Shown: one piece after another, positions 22,127 through 31,535 of the stretch
Position numbering within the stretch: position 1 is the first letter of the stretch
Layout of the letters: the number at the start of each line of letters is the position of its first letter
Assembly (NCBI RefSeq): GCF_014831675.1
Contig: NZ_VJXY01000056.1
Coordinates: forward strand, 1-39,505
Length of the DNA: 39,505 nucleotides
DNA from: Komarekiella delphini-convector SJRDD-AB1
GTDB taxonomy: Bacteria > Cyanobacteriota > Cyanobacteriia > Cyanobacteriales > Nostocaceae
Direction of reading: 5' to 3'
Notes under the pieces: model-generated
What the model was told of the DNA's origin: nothing
What the model saw: the letters and a program-made list of their open reading frames with translations, nothing else
The model's database searches: none
Program-made: the position numbers and the translations under genes

Positions 22127-23983
22127 GTGGTTTACTGCATAAATCACCTTTGTAATCAGCGCCACAACCCTGATGATATTGAAAACTGTTTAGCCTGCGG
22201 AACTCCTTTGCTAATAAATAAGCGTATCCGCTTGCTACGCCCATTACGTCCTTTAGAAAAAGATATAGACAGCTATACAAATGTTTTCGAGGTTGAGGAT
22301 ATGAACCCAGCATGGGGAAATAAACCTCGAATAAGAGTGATGAAAGTATTAAAATGGAGCGAAAAGAAATACGTTGAGTTAATGCGACGAGAAGTACAAG
22401 CATTAATCAACCTGTCTCATCCAGGAATTCCTAAAGCTGCCTCAAATGATTACTTCATTTTTACATTACCAAAAGAGCCACGTTTAGAATTACATTGTTT
22501 AGTGATGGAGAAGATAGAAGGAGAGAATTTACAGCAGTGGCTAGAAACCTATGGCAAAATTCCTCAAAATGTAGCATTAGATTGGATGTTGCAACTGCTG
22601 GATATTCTTGATCATGTACACAAACTAGGATATTTTCATAGAGATATCAAGCCAACAAACATTATTCATCAACCAAATGGGAATCTGGCACTTGTTGATT
22701 TTGGATCTGTACGGACAGTTAGTAAAACTTACTTAGCAAAAGTAGGTTCTAGTGGCAAAGACAGCATCACAGGAACTGGTAGTGGAAATGAGGTAACAGC
22801 AATTTTTACGATAGGTTTCTCTGCGCCTGAACAAATAGATGGTCGAGCTTTACCGCAATCTGACTTCTATGCGCTGGGACGAACTATTGTCAATTTGGTT
22901 ACTGGTGTACCAATGTTGCAGCTACCAGTAGAAGATAGAACAGGAAAGCTAATCTGGAGAGATAAAGCACAGCATATTGATAAGCCTGTCGCAGGTTTCA
23001 TCGATGAACTGATACATCCCTTTCCAGGATTCCGACCGCAAACTACAGAGATAATAACAGAACGAATACAAAGGCTTCCTTGGGAAAGTAAAGTTCATCA
23101 TTTTCTCAAGTCTAAAGTTTTTAAGATTGGAAGATTTGCAGCAATTGGATTGATAATTCTTGGAATAGGTAAGCTATCTGCACCTAGTATAGCTAGTTAT
23201 CTAGTTTCTCAAGGAGAAAAATCAGAAGCAAGGAATGATTATCAAAGCGCACAAAATTTTTTTGAATTGGCGATAAAAATTAATTCTTCAGCTAAATTTG
23301 CTATTTCTAAGTATTATTTGGACAAAGCTTCTCAACTTATGCTCAAAGGTAATCTTAATGCAGCTAAAGAGGGTTATGAGCTTTCTGTGGAATATAATAA
23401 TCAAAATATAAATGCCTATAATCTCTTAGGAATAACCTGCCAGCAATTATCAGATAGCCAATGCGTAGGATATGTTTATAAAAATTTACTTAAATTCAAT
23501 CCAAATGACTGGACAGCTCATTATAATTTAGGACGTTTTTATGATGAACAAGGAGATTATGAATTGGCGGAAAAAGAATATAATATAGCTATTAAAAATA
23601 GTAGCTCAGCGATAATAGCTATTAATAATTTGTCTAGGTTAAAGATTAAAATGGGTGACTACAATACAGCAATTTCTTTAGCTCAGTCAGGATTAAAAAA
23701 AAATAAAGATCCATTAATACAAGCTGCATTATATAAAAACTTAGGCTGGGCAACCTTAGAACAGAATAAAGTAAATGCTGCTAAAAAATATTTAGAAAAA
23801 GCACTTGATTTAGATAATCAAAGAATAGACGCTTATTGTCTGTTAGCTAAAGCGCAAGAAACATTAGGTAAAATTGATGATGCAAGAATTTCTATAGAAT
23901 TCTGTCTGCTTGCTAAGTCTACAGATTCAGACATTTCTATCTGGAGGCAAGAGTTACTGGATCGGATATTAAAGAAAAGATAA
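22127..23983 (+). CDS. Ser/Thr protein kinase: zinc ribbon, kinase, membrane helix, TPRs
   Basis: The protein has 618 residues from a GTG start behind CAGGAGTAAAA. An N-terminal zinc ribbon has C3, C8, C20 and C23. The kinase domain (about 45-320) has the ATP lysine K72 (RVMKVLKW), E88, the catalytic loop HRDIKPTN (170-177), DFG at 190-192 and APE at 233-235, so it should be active. The glycine-rich loop is degenerate. A membrane helix lies at about 336-358, and the remaining 250 residues are TPR repeats (for example AHYNLGRFYDEQGDYELAEK). The topology suggests a cytoplasmic kinase and an external TPR sensor or scaffold. It sits between the STAND ATPase and an exported protein, consistent with signalling across the membrane. 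Confidence 0.92.
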   Translation: MVYCINHLCNQRHNPDDIENCLACGTPLLINKRIRLLRPLRPLEKDIDSYTNVFEVEDMNPAWGNKPRIRVMKVLKWSEKKYVELMRREVQALINLSHPGIPKAASNDYFIFTLPKEPRLELHCLVMEKIEGENLQQWLETYGKIPQNVALDWMLQLLDILDHVHKLGYFHRDIKPTNIIHQPNGNLALVDFGSVRTVSKTYLAKVGSSGKDSITGTGSGNEVTAIFTIGFSAPEQIDGRALPQSDFYALGRTIVNLVTGVPMLQLPVEDRTGKLIWRDKAQHIDKPVAGFIDELIHPFPGFRPQTTEIITERIQRLPWESKVHHFLKSKVFKIGRFAAIGLIILGIGKLSAPSIASYLVSQGEKSEARNDYQSAQNFFELAIKINSSAKFAISKYYLDKASQLMLKGNLNAAKEGYELSVEYNNQNINAYNLLGITCQQLSDSQCVGYVYKNLLKFNPNDWTAHYNLGRFYDEQGDYELAEKEYNIAIKNSSSAIIAINNLSRLKIKMGDYNTAISLAQSGLKKNKDPLIQAALYKNLGWATLEQNKVNAAKKYLEKALDLDNQRIDAYCLLAKAQETLGKIDDARISIEFCLLAKSTDSDISIWRQELLDRILKKR

Positions 23984-24023
23984 GTTACGCCAAGAGAATA
24001 ATACTCAAACTAGAAAAAGTTTT

Positions 24024-25022
24024 ATGAAAGAAAATACAATATATTTGGTACTTTTCTACTTAGCTTTTGTGATATTAAAAGATATACCATCAGTGGCAAG
24101 TGTGCCATTAGTAAGAGTTAAGAGAAACCAAGTTCGCTGTGAGCCAATTGGCAGAATAATGGGTAGAGGTGAGAAACGCCTTGAAACCAAAAGTTTGATT
24201 TGCGAAAAAGAAAGCATAGAAGTTTTAAATGGTGGTACTATCGACTTTCTCTGTTACAGTTCTGGGAAGATTTTAAAATTATCTAGTGGTATTGTCTCAG
24301 ACAAATGTCCCAAGGCTGAAACTATTAATGCTAACTGCAACCCTAACAATATCGTAGGGTGCTTTCGTCCGAAAGGAGGTACAGAAGAGAGCGATGAGCC
24401 GACAATTATTTCTCCTTACAGCACTTCAGCATTGAATCCTCGTCCAGAAATAACTTGGACTCCTGTTAAGGGTGCTACTTCTTACAAAGTCAAAGTAAAA
24501 AGTTACGAGTTTGGCTGGGAAAAAATTGTAAATCAAGCTCGACTTGCCTACCCAAGCGATGAAAAAGAATTTCAACCAGGCAGATCATATACAATATATG
24601 TTTTCGCTTACAAGGATGGGAATGCTTTTAGCTATGATGAAACATTTGTGAACGTATTGTCTGTAGCCTCCCAAGAAGAAATTGCACAAAAGATTAAACG
24701 CATTAAAGAATTAAAGCTACCTCCAGATGAAACTATTCTTGATGTAGATGCTATCTATGTGGCAGAAAATCTTTTGGATGAAACAATTGAGATGTTAAAA
24801 ATGGTAACAGCAGTCGGCAGCCGAAATCCAACTCTTTACAGAGTACTGGGCGATCGCTATCTGAGGGCCAAGTTGCCAAACGCAGCTAAGCCCCAATACA
24901 TCAAGGCAGATGAGTTAGCGAAAAATAGTAATAGTTCAAGAGAGTTACAAAAAGTGCAAGAGGGCTTAAAAATGGTAGAGTTTTACAACCAACTTCCAAG
25001 GAGCAGGAACGGTGCCCAATAA
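24024..25022 (+). CDS. Exported FN3-like / TPR-like protein
   Basis: The protein has 332 residues. A hydrophobic N-terminus (about 5-27, TIYLVLFYLAFVILKD) acts as a signal peptide or anchor. Residues about 30-125 form a cysteine-containing region found with such exported cyanobacterial proteins. A FN3/Ig-like strand domain follows at about 128-212 (RPEITWTPVKGATSYKVKVK), then a helical TPR-like C-terminus (about 215-325). It is the last gene of the NB-ARC/kinase operon (40 bp after the kinase). It could be the external partner of the kinase TPRs. Its last 40 bases overlap the 3' end of the convergent CHAT gene. Confidence 0.75.
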   Translation: MKENTIYLVLFYLAFVILKDIPSVASVPLVRVKRNQVRCEPIGRIMGRGEKRLETKSLICEKESIEVLNGGTIDFLCYSSGKILKLSSGIVSDKCPKAETINANCNPNNIVGCFRPKGGTEESDEPTIISPYSTSALNPRPEITWTPVKGATSYKVKVKSYEFGWEKIVNQARLAYPSDEKEFQPGRSYTIYVFAYKDGNAFSYDETFVNVLSVASQEEIAQKIKRIKELKLPPDETILDVDAIYVAENLLDETIEMLKMVTAVGSRNPTLYRVLGDRYLRAKLPNAAKPQYIKADELAKNSNSSRELQKVQEGLKMVEFYNQLPRSRNGAQ

Positions 25023-27481
25023 TAAGGTTTTTTATACTGAGGATTTGACAGCAAACTTAATTGTGCCTGACGTAGTGCCTCTGCTTTAGTTTTGCCTTGT
25101 TTCAACTCCTTATAAAATTCTTTCATAAACAAAGCGGTAGAATTGGCATCCACGCGCCACAAAGTAGCGACAGTACTACGCGCACCTGCTTGGGCAGCAA
25201 TTCCCGCAATGCCCATCGCTGTCTGCTTGTTGCCTTTTGCAGTTTCGCAGGCGCTGAGAACAAGCAACTCAATTGCATCTAGACTATTTTGAGTTTTATC
25301 TCTGATTAAGCTGTCAATTTCTCTAATATTAATTACCTTGTCATAGGCTACCAGCACTGTCTTAAGGGGATCAGAACTGAATTGACCGTGAGTAGCAATG
25401 TGTACAATGGGAAAATTATTTTGACTTAATTCTTCTTGGAATCTTTTCAGGGTAAATTTATCGTCTAACAAAGCTAGTGAAGATTTAGTTTGTTTTTCTA
25501 CGCTTTCTACTTCCTGTTTAGATTGTGGTAAATCATCCATGTTTTTAGGGGCATTTGGATCTGTAGAACTAGGGCCAAGTTTTGATAGTCCAGCAATTAA
25601 AGCTATCATCTGATTTTTAAGCAAAGATTTTGGTTGCCAGATTTTAGAACCTAGAGTTCCCGCAATACTGTAATGCTTTATTAGATAATTTTTTCCGTCG
25701 TATAACAATGCCATTGGTAAGCTTTGAAAAGATTTATCTAAAGTAAAAACCAGTGTTCCTGATGGGGGAAGATATGTTTTAATTGGTGCAATTAAACTTT
25801 CATAAATTGCTTGAGAAGAAGAATTAACAACACTTTCTGGAATGTCAATAAACTTTTCACTTTGTAAAATTTCTAGAAGGTGATCTACACGAAATTGAAC
25901 TAACTTAGAATCAACAGAATGGTGGTGCAGTAAACCATCTGGAGACTGCAAAATTACCTCTATAGTATTGTCCAAATCAATAATATGAACCACTGCGGGG
26001 GCACTATTGAGATTTTGAAGATCATTCAAAGCAGCAAGGTCAAGCTTACCGCACCGCAAAAAGTTTTCTAATCGTGCTGTCTGCAACCCTTCGTTTATCT
26101 GTATTACTCGTTTTAAATTAGGATTAGGAGATGCCAAGAGTAATCGCATATAATTGCGATATGTCGGCTCCATCTCCTCCTGAAACGAGAACTGTAAATC
26201 TGCATTCGTTGACAAAAGACTCTCACGAATTTGAGCCATATTTGCGATCGCAGCATCATAATTCTGAATCGCTAGCTCAGTTTTTCCCTGTTTCTGATAA
26301 ATTAGTCCTAACTGCTGTTGCCATTGGTAGGCAATATCTGAAGCCCGAATTGATTGAGCTAACCCTAAAGCTTTGTTAAAATATGCCTGCTTTTGTTCTG
26401 TTTGAGTTTCTAATTTACCTAAAGTCCCGAAACTATAGGATAACCATCGTATACTATTAATGCTTTGAGCCATCTGGAGAGCTAATTTAGTATATTGAAT
26501 CGCTACCGACTTTAGCTGTTCATCTGGAATCTGACTTAGGTTATTAGCAAAGTTCAGCCTAGCGTGAATAGATGGCTCAGGCGATAACAAGGAAAAGGCA
26601 GAAGAGTTTTCATCTATTTGATTCACTAACGCTCGAACTTGTTGATGCATTTGAGCATGAAAATTTGCTTGTTTCGGTTGATTCCTGAGCCATTTTTCCC
26701 AGTTTATCAGTAAAGTCAAATGATTCAACTGAGCTTGTAATTTCGCCGATTTCGATAAATTTGTTGTCTTCTCCAGCAGTTGATAGTATTCTAATGATTT
26801 CTGTGCCTTTTGTGGGATAGTATGGGCAATTTGCTCTCGGAAAAGTGGTTCTTCTATCCATGAGTATTTATCTTGTAATTGCTGAAAGATTGACTGTTCG
26901 ATATTACCCAGAGATAGATAAATATCACTAACTTTTTCTGATGATGCTTGTTGAGCTAGTGTTAATGTTTCTTCTAAAACTGTTAAAGATTCGTTTAGTT
27001 TACCTAGCTGGCGTAAAACTTCTCCTAAATTTTGTAATCCTAGCAAGTTAACTGATGTTGGTTTCTGCTTTCCAATTACTGCTGTTATTTGCTCTTGCTG
27101 AGAAAAGGTAGCTTGCTGTAGCGTAGTGTCGCAAATACCTAGTTTTGTATTCAACTTTAAAGCCTCCAAAAGCGTATTGCAAGCTTTTTTATGTAAACCT
27201 AGGGCTTGTAGAGCAAGATTTTGATTAATCAGACTCTCTGTAATCCCATCTTGATCCTTCAGTTGACGATAAATTTTTGTAGATTCTTCCCAAGTTTTGA
27301 GAGCTTCATTCGCTTGATCTAGAGCTAACTGCTCATGACCTCTTTGACTCAGGGATACTGCTTGATTTTGCTGCGATTCTTTTTTTACAGTCTGGGCAGG
27401 GGAAGAGGATTGAATTACGATTATAGACAGCCCTAGAAGGCTTGAGAAGAAATATTTAAAGCAACATTGAGGTGAGATCAT
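24983..27481 (-). CDS. Exported TPR-CHAT caspase-like protease
   Basis: The protein has 832 residues. A signal peptide is at about 1-30 (SSLLGLSIIVIQSSSPAQ). TPR repeats cover about 45-440 (for example ESTKIYRQLKDQDGITESLI). The CHAT domain covers about 540-832, with the catalytic histidine in HIATHGQF (about H698) and the cysteine in LVLSACETAKG (about C745), followed by GIAGIAAQAGARSTVATLWR. CHAT proteins are caspase-like cysteine peptidases. The signal peptide places this one outside the cytoplasm. It is the last gene of the two-partner secretion operon, 15 bp after tpsA, so it may process the exoprotein or another exported target. Confidence 0.93.
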   Translation of the reverse strand: MISPQCCFKYFFSSLLGLSIIVIQSSSPAQTVKKESQQNQAVSLSQRGHEQLALDQANEALKTWEESTKIYRQLKDQDGITESLINQNLALQALGLHKKACNTLLEALKLNTKLGICDTTLQQATFSQQEQITAVIGKQKPTSVNLLGLQNLGEVLRQLGKLNESLTVLEETLTLAQQASSEKVSDIYLSLGNIEQSIFQQLQDKYSWIEEPLFREQIAHTIPQKAQKSLEYYQLLEKTTNLSKSAKLQAQLNHLTLLINWEKWLRNQPKQANFHAQMHQQVRALVNQIDENSSAFSLLSPEPSIHARLNFANNLSQIPDEQLKSVAIQYTKLALQMAQSINSIRWLSYSFGTLGKLETQTEQKQAYFNKALGLAQSIRASDIAYQWQQQLGLIYQKQGKTELAIQNYDAAIANMAQIRESLLSTNADLQFSFQEEMEPTYRNYMRLLLASPNPNLKRVIQINEGLQTARLENFLRCGKLDLAALNDLQNLNSAPAVVHIIDLDNTIEVILQSPDGLLHHHSVDSKLVQFRVDHLLEILQSEKFIDIPESVVNSSSQAIYESLIAPIKTYLPPSGTLVFTLDKSFQSLPMALLYDGKNYLIKHYSIAGTLGSKIWQPKSLLKNQMIALIAGLSKLGPSSTDPNAPKNMDDLPQSKQEVESVEKQTKSSLALLDDKFTLKRFQEELSQNNFPIVHIATHGQFSSDPLKTVLVAYDKVINIREIDSLIRDKTQNSLDAIELLVLSACETAKGNKQTAMGIAGIAAQAGARSTVATLWRVDANSTALFMKEFYKELKQGKTKAEALRQAQLSLLSNPQYKKPYYWAPFLLLGSWL

Positions 27482-27496
27482 TTTTCTATCTTTTCA

Positions 27497-29959
27497 TCAC
27501 TGTGATACTGAGAAACAAGAACTAGCAGACGACGAAGCATTGGAAACGACTGTGTTAGATTGGCTTGTCGTCAAAACTAAATTTCCTTGAGAATCCCGAC
27601 CTACACTATTGGCTTCTATGATTCGTGTGGGTTTGTTACTTGTTAACGATTTTGGATTATGTAAATTATTAACAGATTGAACTGGAACAGAGTTACTTTG
27701 CTCAACATTGTTATACATTAGGTCATTAGGCTTAGATTGTAGATTGCGACTACTACTAACCACAAAATTACTTACTCCTCTACCTACTTGTCCCTGACAG
27801 GCTGAGGTGATTTGAGGATCTGCTGAAATTGCTTCCGTTTTTAGTTGAGTAGGAAAAATATTAGTATCAGCAATGTTGTATTTAACTGTACCATCAATTC
27901 CGAACTTGGAACTAGCCGTAATAAAGCTATCAGAGGAGAAGATGAGTCCTTGAGCAGTAATTGTTATATTCCCACCGCGACCCTCCAGTGCATCTGCGGT
28001 GATCCTGCTGTTGCTTGAGCCAGTTATTATATCTGCATTGATGTCGATGTTTCCTCCATTACCCTTATCTACAGCAGTTGCAGAAAAAACGCTGTTTTTA
28101 CTCATCTGTAAATAGCCTGTATTTACCAAAATATTACCGCCATTCCCAGAGGTAGTTGATGCTACGATGTTACCTTGATTTAGACTGATAGAGTCAGCAG
28201 CATTAATTAGAAGATTACCTGCTTCTCCAGACCCGTTATTGCTAACACTAACAATACCGCCATTTGTAACAGTTAATTTCTTAGTATTAACTGTTAATTG
28301 TCCAGATTTTCCAGAAACAATCGGAGGTAAATTATATATTTTTTGAACAGCTAAAGGTGCAACAACACCCTCTGAGGATAAGATGCTGCTAAAGGAGGAT
28401 GGAGATCCTTGTAATATCCCATCTACATTTATAGAATTAGATGCATTAACAGTAAGGTTTCCAGCATTACCTGATCCTGTAGCAGAAGTAGTAACTATTC
28501 CACCATTAGCAATTGTGAGCTTTCGTGTATTGATTACTAACGAACCTGCATTTCCTCTATTAAAAGTTATATTGGAAAAAGAGCTAGGACTAAATAAAGA
28601 AGACGCCCCAGTTACTTTAATTAAATCTGCATCTACCTTTACATTACCTCCATTTCCTGTGCCAAAGATTGCACTACCTAAAGTAGCTCCATCCTCAATA
28701 GTTAATTGTTTCGTTGATAATGTAAGATTGCCTCCATCTCCTTGCCCATAAATAATATTAGAGATAGTGCTACTAATCGAAGGATTTATCGAAATAAACC
28801 CAGTTACCAGCACAGAATCTGAGGCATTTACTATTAAATTGTTAGATTTTCCCCGACCTCGTGTAACCGTTGCTATTCCTGAGCCTCCTCTTACACTCAG
28901 TTGCTTGGTGTCTACAATCAAATCCCCTCCGCTACCCTTTGCTTCTGGATAAATTATTGAAGCAAGACCGCTACGGGCTTGACCGTCTGCTGAACTACCA
29001 CTTATATCTATAGAATCTGTAGTTCTGACGTACAATATTCCTCCAGACTTTTCTCCCAAAGTGTTATTTTCAATCGCGGAGCCATCTTGTATTGTTAATT
29101 GTCTAGCTTGAATTTGAATATCCCCCTGTCCTTCACCACTAGCATCAACAGATGCTCCCTGAGATAATTGAATGTTTCTGAAGTTTTGTACAAGATCATA
29201 AGTTAAATTAAAACCATTGTTTGTAGAGTTTAGTTTGATAAAACTTCCTGATCCAACACTTCCTAATTCTATCCTTCCACCAGCAGTTCTGAGAGTTCCT
29301 CCATTCAATATGAGATCGCCTCCTAATAGTGCTAACGTTTGATTCGATTGCACTCGTAGGGCATTTGTTGTATCAATTAATTCATTTGTTTTCCTGGTTT
29401 CTTGACCATCACCTTTTACTTGAATTGCACCTGGATTGATGCCATATTGTAATCCTATTGGCCTACTGATACTCAACAACGGTGAAGCCTGAACATTGGT
29501 AGCACTAAACTCTAAATTATTCGGAAACTTCAAACTATTTGCTGTACTCGCTATAAATGAACCACCAATATTTAATTGGGCATTCTTTCCAAAAATAATC
29601 CCATTCGGATTAATCAAAAATAGATTAGCAATACCATTAGCCTTAATTATCCCATCAATGTTAGATATTGATTTCCCTGTTACACGGCTAATAATGTTTT
29701 GAATATCTAAAGCATTGTTGAAGAAAGCAGAGGAGCCAGCAGGAGCAGATAATTCCTGAAAGCTGTGGTATAGGTTATTACCCGCTCTAGTTCCTCCAGT
29801 GATTTCAATAGTGTTATCGGAAGCTGTAACGGAGGAGTTATCAGGCAAAGTCTTATCTGGAATAAGCTGTGCTGTAACGGCTTTGCTGAATAAAACCACA
29901 TGAAAAGTCGCTAAATTGATAACTAAACATATTTGTGCAATTGTTTTAAATTTTGGCAT
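27497..29959 (-). CDS. Two-partner secretion exoprotein (TpsA, filamentous haemagglutinin type)
   Basis: The protein has 820 residues. A signal peptide (about 1-30, ending KAVTAQ) is followed by the TPS secretion domain (about 31-260), with NNLYHSFQELSAP and the diagnostic NPNG at 117-120 (LINPNGIIFG). The rest is a beta-helix of short repeats (GSGNAGNLTVNAS, GGNITITAQG) rich in Gly, Asn and Ser. The C-terminal region has a conserved ITSACQGQVGRGVSNF element. It should be exported by the Sec system and then by the TpsB pore at 31536 to the cell surface. Function may be adhesion or cell-cell contact. Length is normal for the cyanobacterial class. Confidence 0.93.
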   Translation of the reverse strand: MPKFKTIAQICLVINLATFHVVLFSKAVTAQLIPDKTLPDNSSVTASDNTIEITGGTRAGNNLYHSFQELSAPAGSSAFFNNALDIQNIISRVTGKSISNIDGIIKANGIANLFLINPNGIIFGKNAQLNIGGSFIASTANSLKFPNNLEFSATNVQASPLLSISRPIGLQYGINPGAIQVKGDGQETRKTNELIDTTNALRVQSNQTLALLGGDLILNGGTLRTAGGRIELGSVGSGSFIKLNSTNNGFNLTYDLVQNFRNIQLSQGASVDASGEGQGDIQIQARQLTIQDGSAIENNTLGEKSGGILYVRTTDSIDISGSSADGQARSGLASIIYPEAKGSGGDLIVDTKQLSVRGGSGIATVTRGRGKSNNLIVNASDSVLVTGFISINPSISSTISNIIYGQGDGGNLTLSTKQLTIEDGATLGSAIFGTGNGGNVKVDADLIKVTGASSLFSPSSFSNITFNRGNAGSLVINTRKLTIANGGIVTTSATGSGNAGNLTVNASNSINVDGILQGSPSSFSSILSSEGVVAPLAVQKIYNLPPIVSGKSGQLTVNTKKLTVTNGGIVSVSNNGSGEAGNLLINAADSISLNQGNIVASTTSGNGGNILVNTGYLQMSKNSVFSATAVDKGNGGNIDINADIITGSSNSRITADALEGRGGNITITAQGLIFSSDSFITASSKFGIDGTVKYNIADTNIFPTQLKTEAISADPQITSACQGQVGRGVSNFVVSSSRNLQSKPNDLMYNNVEQSNSVPVQSVNNLHNPKSLTSNKPTRIIEANSVGRDSQGNLVLTTSQSNTVVSNASSSASSCFSVSQ

Positions 29960-30089
29960 AACTAAAATTTTCGAGAATTTCGCCCTAATATATTTTCAAT
30001 ACAGAAAAAAGCCTCAACATGTTCGCTTTGTAACTTTGTTCAAACAGACTTTAATCCTCCTGCTGAAATACCAGATTTAGCAGTATTCT

Positions 30090-31481
30090 TTAACTTTTTC
30101 TAAATTTGGTCTTTGCTATATAAAACATTACTTTTGGGCTGAAAAGTCTTAGTGGTGATATGACTAAATTAGTTATTCCTATGAATAAAATATTTAATTC
30201 TGGAAATAATACAGTTCCCAAAAGAAACTTCTGGCTATACCATTGCGTAAATTTATGTAAAATTCCTTTTAGTCCATGCTTTTGAATGGAAGGAGAAGTA
30301 GAAGCAAAAGCAGAATCTTGAGCTGTTGCTACATCCCAATGTGGTAAATTACTTGCAGCTAGTTGCTTCTGAAATTTTGAAGATGAAAAATAGCCGTCCT
30401 TTGACCAGTTTTTCGAGTTTCGTAAACAGTTATGTAAAACTATTGCTGATAGAGCGCTAACTGTTAGTCCTTGTCCATAGACAGGACATAATGTACAAAC
30501 TGCGTCGCCTAAAGCTATAAAGCCAATTGGCAATTGAATTTTTTCGTAATGGCGGAGTCGATTAGCAGTTGCACGATAAGCATATATAGGAGAAATAGGC
30601 TTGGCATCTTTAATAAGTTCGTAAAACTTGGAATTTGGTAAACTACGAGCAAATTCCAAAAAACCATGCTCATCAGTTGGAGGAAAGTCTCGTCCGTAGC
30701 CTCCAAGAGTAGCAATCCACTCACCATTTTCAACTTTTGCTAAATATCCTAAACGTTTATTATCAGGAGGTACTTGGGGAATTAACATTACCTTCCAGTT
30801 TTCTTTAAAACCTTTGGGTTGTTTATAGTGCCTTGTGGCGTATCCCAAGAATGGATTGATTACAGTTTCAGGGGGAGAGCTAAATCCCAACTTCTCTAAC
30901 CACTTAGGAGCTAAAGAACGTCTGCCGCTAGCATCAACAATAAAAGAAGCTTCTTCTAGTCTCTCCTTCGCTTCTCCAGTAACTAGACGTAGTAAAGCTC
31001 CAGCGATTTTCTTTTCACCATTACAGACTAATCCAGTAACACGATGCCTTTCTAGCCAATGCACATTTACTAACTGGGCGACTCTTTTTCGTATAGCCCA
31101 TTCTAATAATGGACGACTACAAGTATAAGAAATAAATTCCGAAGGAGATTCAGCAATTGCGCCCCATCCCACATCCGGGACTAACCTAAAAAATTCTTGC
31201 GCCCAATCTATTGGTAATGCACCATTAAGCTGTAATTCCTCACCTATTCCAGGAAATAATTCTTCAATAATTTTGTACCCTTTGACCAGTAGCACATGAG
31301 GCTGAACAGACTGTGCTACTCCTTTACGAGGTATTGGTTCATCATATAATTCATCACTATCAATAATAGTGACTTTAGAAAAAAATTCTGCAAGTACTCT
31401 AGCGCTAAGTAACCCCGCAATGCTTCCACCAATGATAATGGCGTGAGTGGAAGTTTGATTTTTGGCTTTTGTAATATTCAC
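30090..31481 (-). CDS. FAD-dependent monooxygenase-like oxidoreductase
   Basis: The protein has 463 residues. The N-terminal Rossmann motif is IIIGGSIAGLLSARVLAEF (about 15-33), with IIDSDEL next. A second FAD motif is SFIVDASGRRSLAP (about 182-195). The third is ALGDAVCTLCPVYGQGLT (about 324-341), the GD-P pattern of group A aromatic hydroxylases/epoxidases. The extra cysteines and the VYGQG sequence resemble the cyanobacterial subgroup related to squalene-type epoxidases. A hydrophobic C-terminal patch (LLGTVLFPELNILFIGITN) may bind membrane. It lies inside the TPS operon between tpsB and tpsA. Its substrate is unknown. Confidence 0.88.
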   Translation of the reverse strand: MNITKAKNQTSTHAIIIGGSIAGLLSARVLAEFFSKVTIIDSDELYDEPIPRKGVAQSVQPHVLLVKGYKIIEELFPGIGEELQLNGALPIDWAQEFFRLVPDVGWGAIAESPSEFISYTCSRPLLEWAIRKRVAQLVNVHWLERHRVTGLVCNGEKKIAGALLRLVTGEAKERLEEASFIVDASGRRSLAPKWLEKLGFSSPPETVINPFLGYATRHYKQPKGFKENWKVMLIPQVPPDNKRLGYLAKVENGEWIATLGGYGRDFPPTDEHGFLEFARSLPNSKFYELIKDAKPISPIYAYRATANRLRHYEKIQLPIGFIALGDAVCTLCPVYGQGLTVSALSAIVLHNCLRNSKNWSKDGYFSSSKFQKQLAASNLPHWDVATAQDSAFASTSPSIQKHGLKGILHKFTQWYSQKFLLGTVLFPELNILFIGITNLVISPLRLFSPKVMFYIAKTKFRKS

Positions 31482-31535
31482 TGTTCAGTATTTTATTTTA
31501 TGCTGTTACATCGCTAATACACGCAAAAACAAGCT

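Noticed and set aside
28383-28952. Two plus-strand frames inside the TpsA gene.
   Set aside because: They arise from the repetitive Gly/Asn/Thr codons of the beta-helix on the other strand.
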